Of a stretch of 64,000 bases of DNA, positions 30,370 to 37,527 are shown in pieces; position 1 is the first letter of the stretch, and every line of letters starts with the position of its first letter. The stretch lies in NCBI GenBank assembly GCA_902778255.1, contig CACYXD010000014.1:1-64000 (forward strand), in the 5' to 3' direction. The stretch comes from an uncultured Prevotellaceae bacterium. Its GTDB lineage: Bacteria; Bacteroidota; Bacteroidia; Bacteroidales; Bacteroidaceae. Under the pieces are notes generated by a model, which was given only the letters and a program-made list of their open reading frames with translations, was not told the DNA's origin and did no database searches. Position numbers and translations under genes: made by a program.

Positions 30370-30377
30370 TATCTTTG
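30370..30377 (+). promoter_or_regulatory. -7 box (TATCTTTG) of the AlbA-domain gene
   Basis: Perfect match 27 nt upstream of the ATG at 30404, with TTG 23 nt earlier. The same promoter wording (CTTGCAAAA ... TATCTTTGCATC) recurs at 35731-35765. Confidence 0.65.
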
Positions 30378-30403
30378 CATCGGTAGAGAAGTTAGAGGAG
30401 TCA

Positions 30404-31030
30404 ATGGATGACAAGCATTATATCCTAAGCCTCATCAAGGAGGGCGAGCACCAGCAGCAGGACTTCAAGTATCGAGTGTCTGACGCCTGCAAGTTGGCTA
30501 AATCGGTATCGGCCTTTGCCAATACCGATGGAGGCCGACTGCTGATAGGTGTACGAGATGACGGCAACCTTTCTGGCGTTCGTTCAGAAGAAGAAATCTA
30601 TATGATGCACCAGGCTGCTTACAAATATTGCAAGCCAGAGGCAAGCATCAAGTTCGACACCTATCATATCGATGGACGAACGATAGTGATAGCAACTGTT
30701 CCTCCTTCAGATCATCGTCCCATCTGCGCTATCGATGAAGAAGGGCGCAAGCGCGCCTATATCCGCATCAATGACGAGAATATCGTGGTCTCGCCTGTTC
30801 ACCTGGCACTATGGCGCGAATCACAAAAGCCTCAAGGCAGCATGATGACCTACAACGAAACTATCCGTCATCTGTTAGACGTGATGAAAGGTCAGCAAAC
30901 CCTGAACCAAATAGTCCGCCAATCACGCCTACCCCGTCCGAGAGTCATCACCCTGTTAGCCCGCCTTATCCGCTTCTCTATCGTAAAATGGGAATACACC
31001 AACCAGCAATTCCTATTCAGCCTAAATTAA
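30404..31030 (+). CDS. AlbA_2-domain putative nucleic-acid-binding protein
   Basis: 208 residues from ATG 30404 (MDDKHYILSLIKEGEHQQQD); an in-frame ATG at 30260 would add 48 residues that do not look like the family. The AlbA_2/Schlafen-like core is FANTDGGRLLIGVRDDGNL, residues about 37-55, often mislabelled as ATP-binding. The C-terminal part (QTLNQIVRQSRLPRPRVITL) looks like a winged-helix. Probably a DNA- or RNA-binding regulator. It ends 10 bp from the convergent LytTR gene. Confidence 0.8.
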   Translation: MDDKHYILSLIKEGEHQQQDFKYRVSDACKLAKSVSAFANTDGGRLLIGVRDDGNLSGVRSEEEIYMMHQAAYKYCKPEASIKFDTYHIDGRTIVIATVPPSDHRPICAIDEEGRKRAYIRINDENIVVSPVHLALWRESQKPQGSMMTYNETIRHLLDVMKGQQTLNQIVRQSRLPRPRVITLLARLIRFSIVKWEYTNQQFLFSLN

Positions 31031-31039
31031 GTCGCAGGC

Positions 31040-31900
31040 TTAACTTTCCGCTTGCTTAATTGCAGCCTTGACCTGCGCCATGTTGCTGCGTGAGACAGGG
31101 AGGGATTCGTGACAATGCTTGATGAGCAGTTGGGTAGAACCTGAATGTGAGACAATCTGTTCTACCTGACCAAGGTTGACTAGGAAGGCGCGATGGCAGC
31201 GAACAATCATTGGATAGTCCTGTAGTGTTTCCTCCATCTGTTTCATCGTGGCACGAAGCATGTCGGTACGTACTTGATCGTTAAGCGAGTGGTTCACCTT
31301 GACATAGTTGCCCACGGCCTCAATATATAATAAGTGGGAAATCTGGAGCGTGACAGATTCGTTGGTCGTGCCACGAAGAAGAAGACTCTCCCCCAGCCCC
31401 TCCCTGTGAGGGAGGGGAGTAGATAGTTTTTCATTTAACTCCCGTATCTCTTCCAGTTCCATCGACAGATACTTGCTGCGGAACTTGAAGCGCCAGTAGA
31501 GTCCTATGGCAAAAGAGCAGAAGGCTATGATAGCGAGGGTTTCGAGATAATTGACAAGAGAGAACTGATTACCCTCTATATGGTCGCTCAACACGAAGTG
31601 GCGATAGAGACAGATACCCAGTGCCACGAGCGGCGTGTTGATAAGCTGGAACCAGAGGTTGCGGCGGATGATGTATTCGGCACCTTTCTTAAACGACCTT
31701 GGCATCTTGACAACATACTTCAGGATGACGTCCGTTATCATACAAATCGAAAAGCCAATCACGCCTAAAGCAACCAAATGTACATAAGCCTGCCACTGCC
31801 ACGTCTCGAGCCCAAAAGGCTTGAACACGGCCAGTGCCACCACCATAAACGTAGTACTGATGATTCTCGTCGTTATCGTTTCTATACGTCCCTGTTTCAT
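31040..31900 (-). CDS. LytTR-family transcriptional regulator with membrane domain
   Basis: 286 residues from ATG 31900 (MKQGRIETITTRIISTTFMV). The longer start at 31933 would precede the promoter. Four hydrophobic segments (about residues 15-130) are followed by a C-terminal LytTR domain (LLYIEAVGNYVKVNHS ... IVRCHRAFLVNLGQVEQI). Such membrane-bound LytTR proteins regulate a neighbouring gene, here the divergent LiaF-like gene. In frame within the linker is a palindromic repeat that encodes TPLPHREGLGESL. Confidence 0.88.
   Translation of the reverse strand: MKQGRIETITTRIISTTFMVVALAVFKPFGLETWQWQAYVHLVALGVIGFSICMITDVILKYVVKMPRSFKKGAEYIIRRNLWFQLINTPLVALGICLYRHFVLSDHIEGNQFSLVNYLETLAIIAFCSFAIGLYWRFKFRSKYLSMELEEIRELNEKLSTPLPHREGLGESLLLRGTTNESVTLQISHLLYIEAVGNYVKVNHSLNDQVRTDMLRATMKQMEETLQDYPMIVRCHRAFLVNLGQVEQIVSHSGSTQLLIKHCHESLPVSRSNMAQVKAAIKQAES
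31383..31420 (-). repeat. Palindromic repeat, G/C-rich family 1, inside the LytTR gene
   Basis: 38 bp, nearly identical to 23840-23879 in the opposite orientation. It is read in frame as TPLPHREGLGES in the linker between the membrane and LytTR domains. Confidence 0.8.
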
Positions 31901-31904
31901 ACTG

Positions 31905-31912
31905 CAAAGGTA
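31905..31912 (-). promoter_or_regulatory. -7 box (TACCTTTG) of the LytTR gene
   Basis: Perfect TAnnTTTG ending only 4 nt before the ATG at 31900, so the mRNA would be leaderless or nearly so. Confidence 0.6.
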
Positions 31913-32046
31913 CGAATTAATTTCAATTATCAATTATTAATTGTCAACTTTCTACGCCAGTTGTCACATTTCTACCATTTGTCACACCATCCGTCACAAA
32001 ACCATGCTGTTTATCCCAGAAATTTGGAGGGATTAGCACCACGCCG

Positions 32047-32054
32047 TACCTTTG
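32047..32054 (+). promoter_or_regulatory. -7 box (TACCTTTG) of the LiaF-like gene
   Basis: Perfect match with a TTTG box about 21 bp upstream (near 32023), 39 nt before the ATG at 32094. Confidence 0.65.
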
Positions 32055-32093
32055 CAGTGCAATTTTGCGAGAACATTTAAAAGAAATAAAATT

Positions 32094-32645
32094 ATGACAC
32101 GAAGAACAATTATCGGAATCCTTTTCATTGTGGCTGGTGCTTGGAAACTGGCCAACATGTGGGGAGTTATTGAGAACGACTGGCTGTGGTGCCAGTCCTG
32201 GACTATCTATGTTGCCCCTGTCCTACTGCTTTACCTGGGCGCTACTATGATTGTAAGCAGCTATCGTCGCGACCCCAACCAGTGGTTGCAGCGCCCGCTG
32301 CCCATCGGCGAGGACGGCAAGCGTATCTGCTGCTCCGTTCACTATGGTGGCGACGAGTATACCTATCACGGCGAGACCTTCCACGGTGCTCGTCTCGATG
32401 CTTTCTGTGGCGGCATCCGCATAGACCTGCGCCAGGCTGTCATCACCGAGGACGAGGGAATCGACGTCCACACTTTCTGTGGCGGCATCGAGCTCTTCGT
32501 GCCCACCCACGTCAATGTAGTAGTGAAAAGCCGTAGTTTCCTCGGTGGCGTTGGCAATCATGCCACACATGCCACCGACCCGAATGCCCCCACCATCCAC
32601 ATCGTTGCCGACAATTTCCTTGGCGGCATGGACGTTAAAAATTGA
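32094..32645 (+). CDS. LiaF-like membrane protein
   Basis: 183 residues from ATG 32094 (MTRRTIIGILFIVAGAWKLA). Two N-terminal membrane helices (about 5-20 and 36-55), then a soluble C-terminal domain of repeating beta strands (HGARLDAFCGGIRIDLRQAV ... CGGIELFVPTHVNVVVKSRS) typical of the LiaF/DUF2154 family. Family members sense or modulate cell-envelope stress. The divergent LytTR gene is the obvious regulator, by position. Confidence 0.85.
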   Translation: MTRRTIIGILFIVAGAWKLANMWGVIENDWLWCQSWTIYVAPVLLLYLGATMIVSSYRRDPNQWLQRPLPIGEDGKRICCSVHYGGDEYTYHGETFHGARLDAFCGGIRIDLRQAVITEDEGIDVHTFCGGIELFVPTHVNVVVKSRSFLGGVGNHATHATDPNAPTIHIVADNFLGGMDVKN

Positions 32646-32650
32646 GAAAA

Positions 32651-32669
32651 GTACACAAATTTTGTGTAC
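32651..32669. promoter_or_regulatory. 19-bp palindrome (possible operator)
   Basis: GTACACAAA and TTTGTGTAC separated by a single T. With almost no loop it is better read as a dimeric-protein site than as a hairpin. It lies 58 bp upstream of the hydrolase promoter and 6 bp after the LiaF-like stop. Confidence 0.5.
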
Positions 32670-32686
32670 AAAAACAAGCGAGTTGC

Positions 32687-32702
32687 CAAGTTATTCATCA
32701 CA
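32687..32702. repeat. Copy 2 of the shared intergenic motif
   Basis: Same 16 bp (CAAGTTATTCATCACA) as at 30095-30110, immediately upstream of the hydrolase promoter. Confidence 0.55.
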
Positions 32703-32726
32703 TTTTTGTGCAGATTATCCCAATTG

Positions 32727-32758
32727 TTTGGTGAAATCTGTAATATATAGTACTTTTG
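32727..32758 (+). promoter_or_regulatory. Two-box promoter of the hydrolase operon
   Basis: TTTG at 32727-32730 and TACTTTTG at 32751-32758, spaced by 20 bp: the clearest Bacteroidetes promoter in the window, 24 nt upstream of the ATG at 32783. Confidence 0.75.
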
Positions 32759-32782
32759 CAACGTCAAAAACAAGAAAATGCA

Positions 32783-33658
32783 ATGAAAGAAAAAGTATGC
32801 TTACTATTCCTGTTAAGCTTGATGCTGACAGGATGTTGTGTAAAACCAGAGAAACTGGATGATATCGATTCAGCGTATGCCACTGTCAACGATAGCGTTC
32901 GCGTACATTATAAGACTTATGGCGATGGCGACAAGACCATCTGTTTCGTTCATGGCTTCGGCTGCGACCTCAATACTTGGGAGAAGCAGTTCGAGGGACT
33001 GAGCGACGACAGTCATCTGCGCCTGCTGTTCATCGACCTGCCTGGCTATGGCGAGAGCAGTAAGCCACATGTAGAGTACACGCTCGACTTCTTTGCCAAA
33101 GCCGTCAATGCGGTACTGGACAAAGAACATGTGGAGGATGTTGTCCTTGTGGGCCATAGTCTTGGCACGCCCGTCTGCCGTCAGGTGTTGAAAAGTGGCC
33201 GACATGGGAATCTTGTTGATATCGATGGTGTCTATTGTTTCTACGATGGTACGGAAACGCCTGAATATGTGGAAGCCGTGAATCAGTTCGGCCATGCTTT
33301 CGACGGACCTGAATGTAGTGAGGTTATCGCGGGCTTCGTCACCTCGCTGGCTGGTCCTGAGACGCCTCAGTACATCACCGACTATGCCATGAGCGTGATG
33401 CCTAAGACGCCGCAGTATGTGGCATCGAGCACGATGCGTCATCTCGTGGAGCGCCAGTGGTGGTCACAAAAGCCTATTCAGGCTAAGACGATGGTTATCT
33501 GCACACAGAACAGCGGTCTTGATCCTGATAATCGTCAGAAGATGGAGCGGCTGTATCACCAACTCGACTACACCGAACTGACCACCTGCGGCCACTTCAT
33601 CCACATGGAGCAGCCTGAGATGTTCAACGAGAAACTGAAAACATTTATAAAAGAGTGA
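32783..33658 (+). CDS. Alpha/beta hydrolase lipoprotein
   Basis: 291 residues from ATG 32783 (MKEKVCLLFLLSLMLTGCCV, lipobox LTGC). Alpha/beta hydrolase fold: oxyanion region HGFGCDLNTW, nucleophile elbow GHSLGTP, and a late His in TTCGHFIHMEQPEMF. Anchored in the envelope; the ester or amide substrate is unknown. First gene of a four-gene co-directional set with the zinc-ribbon, isochorismatase-like and CAT-like genes. Confidence 0.88.
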   Translation: MKEKVCLLFLLSLMLTGCCVKPEKLDDIDSAYATVNDSVRVHYKTYGDGDKTICFVHGFGCDLNTWEKQFEGLSDDSHLRLLFIDLPGYGESSKPHVEYTLDFFAKAVNAVLDKEHVEDVVLVGHSLGTPVCRQVLKSGRHGNLVDIDGVYCFYDGTETPEYVEAVNQFGHAFDGPECSEVIAGFVTSLAGPETPQYITDYAMSVMPKTPQYVASSTMRHLVERQWWSQKPIQAKTMVICTQNSGLDPDNRQKMERLYHQLDYTELTTCGHFIHMEQPEMFNEKLKTFIKE

Positions 33659-33663
33659 AAAAT

Positions 33664-34317
33664 ATGAAACAGAAATTTTGTCAGAGTTGCGGCATGCCGC
33701 TCACAGATGATGTCCTCGGTACGAATGCCGACGGAAGTAAGAATAAAGATTACTGTATGTACTGCTACAAGGATGGGAAGTTCCTGCAGGATTGTACAAT
33801 GGATGAGATGATTGAGCATTGCGCTCAATTTGTGAATGCTGTAAATGAAGGGTTAGAGAAACCTATTACAAAAGAGGAATACATCGGCATGATGAAAACG
33901 TATTTTCCCCAGCTGAAGCGTTGGCGCCAAACGCTGGATGTGAATAACGATGAAGCTATGAATGCCTTTCCTGCTTTAGCCGGCGTTAAAGAACTCATTG
34001 CACAGATGGCCGACAAACAGCCCATCGCTTATATCTCGTCAGTAGACCAAGAAGGTTTTCCTTGGACCAAGGCCATGCTGAAGCACCCCAAGGCCAGTAT
34101 CTATTTCTGTGATGCCAAAGGTTTCAAGGGTATGATGCTGCGTGGAACCATGGAGGTGCTGACGGATGCTGCCTCGAAGGAGATGATTTGGCGCGACGGC
34201 GACGAGCAGTACTACCCCGGTGGTGTCACTGACCCGAACTACTGCGTTCTGAAGTTCACCGCCACCGACGGTCGATTCTATAGCGATTTTTATCCACGCA
34301 GTTTTGTGATTGAGTAA
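33664..34317 (+). CDS. Zinc-ribbon plus FMN-binding split-barrel protein
   Basis: 217 residues from ATG 33664; a GTG at 33655 would overlap the previous stop. The N-terminal putative zinc ribbon has two CxxC pairs (FCQSCGMPL, YCMYCYKDG). The C-terminal half (AYISSVDQEGFPWTKAMLKH) is a pyridoxamine-5'-phosphate-oxidase-like split barrel. Both parts occur as separate families; the fusion suggests a flavin-dependent reductase with a metal or protein-binding head. Confidence 0.8.
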   Translation: MKQKFCQSCGMPLTDDVLGTNADGSKNKDYCMYCYKDGKFLQDCTMDEMIEHCAQFVNAVNEGLEKPITKEEYIGMMKTYFPQLKRWRQTLDVNNDEAMNAFPALAGVKELIAQMADKQPIAYISSVDQEGFPWTKAMLKHPKASIYFCDAKGFKGMMLRGTMEVLTDAASKEMIWRDGDEQYYPGGVTDPNYCVLKFTATDGRFYSDFYPRSFVIE

Positions 34318-34848
34318 ATGATGAACAACAAAGCACTTGTCGTTATCGACATTCAGAATGATATCACCAAGCACTATCGAGACATCATCGGCAACATCAA
34401 CGCCGCCATCGAATGGGCTGAGGCAGAGCGCCTGCGGCTAGAAAAAATCGGTAATGCATGCGGAAGCATGCAGGTTGTGTATATCAAACATATTATGAGG
34501 CCCCCGCTGGGGGACGGCTATAAAGCAGGGGGAAGAAGTGCGGAACTGGTGCCCGAGATGAAGGTCGTGTCTGACAATATCTTCGTGAAGACGAAGAGCA
34601 ACGCCCTTACAAGCGAGGCGTTTTCTGCATTCATCGCAGCGAACGGCATCAATGAGTTCTACGTGGTTGGCGCAGACGCTACGGCCTGTGTAAAATCGAC
34701 GTGTTTCAACATGGCCAAAGCAGGCTTCACGGTGCATGTCCTCTCCGACTGCATCACTAGCTACGACCTGAAGAAACTCCCAGAGATGTTCGCATACTAC
34801 GAAAGCAAAGGCTGTGAGGTCAAAACGCTTGCCGATTATAAACAATGA
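34318..34848 (+). CDS. Isochorismatase-family cysteine hydrolase
   Basis: 176 residues with the family triad visible: Asp in VVIDIQNDI, Lys in VKTKSNALTS and Cys in GADATACVKST. Members hydrolyse amides such as nicotinamide or ureido compounds; the substrate cannot be assigned. Starts directly after the stop of the split-barrel gene, so it is co-translated. Confidence 0.88.
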   Translation: MMNNKALVVIDIQNDITKHYRDIIGNINAAIEWAEAERLRLEKIGNACGSMQVVYIKHIMRPPLGDGYKAGGRSAELVPEMKVVSDNIFVKTKSNALTSEAFSAFIAANGINEFYVVGADATACVKSTCFNMAKAGFTVHVLSDCITSYDLKKLPEMFAYYESKGCEVKTLADYKQ

Positions 34849-34857
34849 AAGAACATT

Positions 34858-35475
34858 ATGAAACAGGAAATCAATCCCAAGGACACCAACAGGGCCATCG
34901 CTTTCGAGCTGTGGACGAAGTCGCCCATGCCGATGGTGACGCTCACCAAGACGTTTGACGTGACACGGTTGCGTAAGGCGAGTAGGAAGCGCGGCATGAA
35001 GTTCAACATGCTGCTCTGCTGGTGCATCGGCCGTGCAGCATCACAGATTGAAGAGTTTTACATGCTGCCCAAGGACGGGAAGCTGTACAGATACGACCGC
35101 ATGGCCATCAACGTGATTGCAGACAATGTCAAGGGCGGGCTTAGCTTCTGCGACGTGGCCGTATGCGACGACCTGGAGGCGTTTAATGCCAACTATATGC
35201 ATCTGACGGAGACCATCAGTAAGACCTGTCAGGACATCCTCGACGATGAAGCCGTGATCGTGGGTACCTCAGCCGTCACAGGCACAGAGCTCGACAGCAT
35301 CGTTAATCAATACAGCGGCATTTTCAACAATCCCCTTCTGGCTTGGGGCCGCTATCGCAAAGGTTGGCTGAAGACCACGCTACCCATCTCCTTCCAGTTC
35401 CACCACGCCCAGATGGACGGGAAGCACGCCACACGGTTCCTAGAAGAGCTGCAAAGAACGATTAATACAATCTGA
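34858..35475 (+). CDS. CatA-like chloramphenicol acetyltransferase family protein
   Basis: 205 residues with the CAT catalytic motif FHHAQMDGKHATRF (HHxxxDG) near the C-terminus and family landmarks FNMLLCWCIGRAAS and SFQFHH. The family transfers acetyl groups to chloramphenicol or other alcohols. Resistance activity is not implied, because many chromosomal members have unknown substrates. Last gene of the operon, 9 nt after the isochorismatase gene. Confidence 0.82.
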   Translation: MKQEINPKDTNRAIAFELWTKSPMPMVTLTKTFDVTRLRKASRKRGMKFNMLLCWCIGRAASQIEEFYMLPKDGKLYRYDRMAINVIADNVKGGLSFCDVAVCDDLEAFNANYMHLTETISKTCQDILDDEAVIVGTSAVTGTELDSIVNQYSGIFNNPLLAWGRYRKGWLKTTLPISFQFHHAQMDGKHATRFLEELQRTINTI

Positions 35476-35485
35476 TAATACTGAT

Positions 35486-35590
35486 ATTCCCACGCTGGGA
35501 ATGTTTTATTCCCACGTTGGGAATGTTTTATTCCCACGTTGGGAGCGTTTTATTCCCACGCTGGGAACACTTCATTCCCAGCGTGGGAAC
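35486..35590. repeat. Five palindromes at exact 22-bp spacing
   Basis: Five copies of TTCCCACG(C/T)TGGGA(A) begin at 35486, 35508, 35530, 35552 and 35574 (counting the preceding A), each exactly 22 bp apart and separated by TGTTTTA-like spacers. Copy 5 is in the reverse orientation (CCCAGCGTGGG). The array starts 10 bp after the stop of the CAT-like gene. It could terminate transcription or be a multi-site binding array. Pyrimidine-rich C/T sequence follows to about 35660. Confidence 0.85.
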
Positions 35591-35753
35591 AATTGACAAA
35601 GCTAAAGTAACCCCTCCCTTCATCCCTCCCTTTTCTCTCCCTCACCCCTCCCTTATCTCTCATTAAGCCCGCAAGCCATTCTCATTGGTTTTAACAATTG
35701 AGAAAAACTTGGAAATATTTTAAGGAAAGTCTTGCAAAATCGAATTATTTTTG

Positions 35754-35761
35754 TATCTTTG
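35754..35761 (+). promoter_or_regulatory. Orphan -7 box (TATCTTTG) with no gene behind it
   Basis: A promoter-like element near-identical to the AlbA promoter (CTTGCAAAA, then TATCTTTGCATC). Downstream there is only a 22-codon frame at 35852-35920, so the gene it served was probably lost. Confidence 0.45.
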
Positions 35762-35836
35762 CATCATCGAAAAACACTTTGTGAAAAGCGCAACGATATT
35801 GCTTAAGGAAAAGGCAAAAAGGAAACTGAAAATCTT

Positions 35837-35953
35837 TTAAAAATCTTTTTTATGAATAAAAACATGACCACTACTAGTGAGTGTAGTCCATGCGCCCTGC
35901 GTCACTATCGTGAGCAGTAGCACAAGTAAAGTTAGTAATTGTCGTTTCATCAT
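35837..35953 (-). pseudogene. Signal-peptide-only remnant of a secreted protein gene
   Basis: A 38-codon frame on the minus strand (MMKRQLLTLLVLLLTIVTQG...) that is a full signal peptide followed by only about 16 residues and a stop. It is preceded by a near-consensus box TATCTTTA (about 35987-35994). The signal resembles that of the GLUG protein at 2671 (LLLVMLLTMAQTTWAG). It is most simply the 5' stub of a deleted secreted-protein gene. A genuine short secreted peptide is possible but less likely. Confidence 0.45.
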
Positions 35954-36038
35954 TCTCTTAGGTTTTTTATTATTTATATATATTTGGTAAAGATACGAAT
36001 AAAATTGTTACCTTCTTCCAAAGCTACGTTAAATTTAG

Positions 36039-36620
36039 TTAATCCCCAATAGTAGCGCGGCATGTCCTGCGAGTCTCTCTACGCGCCTCTCTCCACTTTG
36101 GAAAGTATATGTCCATCAACGCATGGAAACGGGCATTATGACTGGGTTCTAACAGATGACATAATTCATGGACCACAACATGTTCCACACACCACTCGGG
36201 CAGCAGCAACAAGTAGAGGGAGAAGCAGATGGAGCGCTCCTTGACCTTACACATACCCCATCGTGATATCATCCGTTTGTAAAAAACCGCAGAGAGCCTG
36301 ACGCCCATCTCCCTGGCATGGCGCTCCACCATAGGCTCCACCAATGATTTCAGTCTCAAGAGTGCCTCGGCTTTTTGTGCACGAGTGGTCAGCGGCAACT
36401 GGCCGAAAAATTCATCCCGCTGTCTCTGGTGTTCAGCCGTTTTCTTTCTGGCCTCATGGATCCATTCGCTATGTTGCAATATGAATGCCTCCACCTCCTT
36501 CCTCGACATACCAATGGGAGCCGACACATGCACATCGCCGTTCTTCACGATGCGCATCGACAGTCGGCTGGTTCTTCTGTATGTCAATAGAATCTCGGGG
36601 GCCTTGTCTCCAATATTCAT
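36039..36620 (-). CDS. YgjP-like (DUF45/M48-type) metallopeptidase
   Basis: 193 residues with the zinc motif VVVHELCHLLEPSHNARF (HExxH) and the preceding SRWGMCK signature of the YgjP/DUF45 family. No signal peptide, so cytoplasmic. In other genomes the family neighbours DNA repair or restriction genes; here it is 12 nt downstream of the uracil-glycosylase-like gene. Confidence 0.88.
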   Translation of the reverse strand: MNIGDKAPEILLTYRRTSRLSMRIVKNGDVHVSAPIGMSRKEVEAFILQHSEWIHEARKKTAEHQRQRDEFFGQLPLTTRAQKAEALLRLKSLVEPMVERHAREMGVRLSAVFYKRMISRWGMCKVKERSICFSLYLLLLPEWCVEHVVVHELCHLLEPSHNARFHALMDIYFPKWREARRETRRTCRATIGD

Positions 36621-36632
36621 AGTCGTGAGGGA

Positions 36633-37307
36633 TTAAATCTTTATGAATTCATAAAAACGACGATAGGCCTCCACCTTCTTGTCGAACGACAAGGGGTAGG
36701 CACGCGAACTGCTGGGCAAGCGATACAAAATCAAACCGCTCTTATTCGTAAAATTCGTACGATTCGTGTTCGCTAAATTATCCGTATCATCCGTGCCATC
36801 CGTGTTCGTTATCTCCACATACGTATTCACCTTCGGAATCTCCGAAATCCCCATCGTCCTGCAAATAGTCTCTGTGGCCTTCTCGCCCGTGGTAACGATG
36901 GCACGAAGATGTGGCAACTGGGCAATCAGAGCGTGAATATCCGTTGGCACTACGACCTCAAGGAACTTGTCCGAGGCATTGTCCTGCAGGCGACGGATGG
37001 CCGTAGAAGTGTCGAAGAAGGCGAGGCCTTTCTCTTCGCAGAACACCACGATCTCATCTATCTTGAAGCACTTCGCTTCGAGGTCCACGAAGTGGTTCTT
37101 GTCGCCAAAGAAGATCTGTCCCTCGATGCGCCAGTGGTCGTTGATAAAGTTCGGGTAATAGAAGTCCATGCACCACCGCTTGCGCTGGGGCGGAAAACTG
37201 CCCAGGAACAGCACCCTGGCGTTCTCAGGCAGGAAGGGGCGCAAGGGGTGGTACTCTACCCCACCCCTGCTGCGGGCAATATTCTCTGTGTTCAGATAAG
37301 AGGTCAT
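36633..37307 (-). CDS. Uracil-DNA glycosylase family protein
   Basis: 224 residues. The N-terminal motif VLFLGSFPPQRKRW corresponds to the water-activating loop of UDG-superfamily proteins (GxxPP type). IVTTGEKATETICRTM corresponds to the second conserved strand, and the C-terminal LPSSSRA to the His/Ser loop. Base specificity is unknown. Residues about 165-188 (ITNTDGTDDTDNLANTNRTN) are encoded by a degenerate tandem repeat that appears inserted in frame. Part of the repair cluster. Confidence 0.78.
   Translation of the reverse strand: MTSYLNTENIARSRGGVEYHPLRPFLPENARVLFLGSFPPQRKRWCMDFYYPNFINDHWRIEGQIFFGDKNHFVDLEAKCFKIDEIVVFCEEKGLAFFDTSTAIRRLQDNASDKFLEVVVPTDIHALIAQLPHLRAIVTTGEKATETICRTMGISEIPKVNTYVEITNTDGTDDTDNLANTNRTNFTNKSGLILYRLPSSSRAYPLSFDKKVEAYRRFYEFIKI
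36744..36810 (-). repeat. Degenerate tandem repeat inside the UDG-like gene
   Basis: Repeats of ATTCGT and ATCCGT words (plus strand), in frame, encoding a Thr/Asn/Asp-rich loop. The pattern differs from the flanking coding sequence. Confidence 0.65.
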
Positions 37308-37318
37308 AGGTGCATCCG

Positions 37319-37429
37319 TTACAAGATATTCAGGAAAAGGGTGATGACTCCTGTATTGATCAGATCGGCGAACATGGCACCGATGATGGCCGTTTGGATC
37401 ATATCCAGTTCAATACTTGTGATATTCAT
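37319..37429 (-). CDS. Possible small hydrophobic protein (36 aa)
   Basis: ATG 37429 to TAA 37319-37321: MNITSIELDMIQTAIIGAMF and a further hydrophobic stretch ending ITLFLNIL. It lies 12 nt before the UDG-like gene and in the same direction. It could be a short membrane peptide or a translated leader. No homologue is recognised; support is position and composition only. Confidence 0.35.
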   Translation of the reverse strand: MNITSIELDMIQTAIIGAMFADLINTGVITLFLNIL

Positions 37430-37527
37430 TTTCTTTTATCATTATACAGCTTTCCAATTCTTTCCAATCTTGAAAGAATTGGAAAGAAACACACAATAGA
37501 TTTAACATAATATAACACCAAAATCTT

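Noticed and set aside
30260-30403. N-terminal extension of the AlbA protein
   Set aside because: It is in frame, but it is translated through a perfect promoter box and does not resemble the family N-terminus; kept only as a finding.
34858-35475. Chloramphenicol resistance gene
   Set aside because: The fold and HHxxxDG motif are present, but chromosomal CAT-like proteins often have other substrates and the context is metabolic, so resistance is not claimed.
35486-35590. CRISPR array
   Set aside because: The constant part is a 15-bp palindrome with 7-nt near-constant spacers; no variable spacers and no cas genes.
35852-35920. 22-codon plus-strand frame behind the orphan promoter
   Set aside because: Too short and without any recognisable signal; the opposite-strand signal-peptide frame explains the sequence better.
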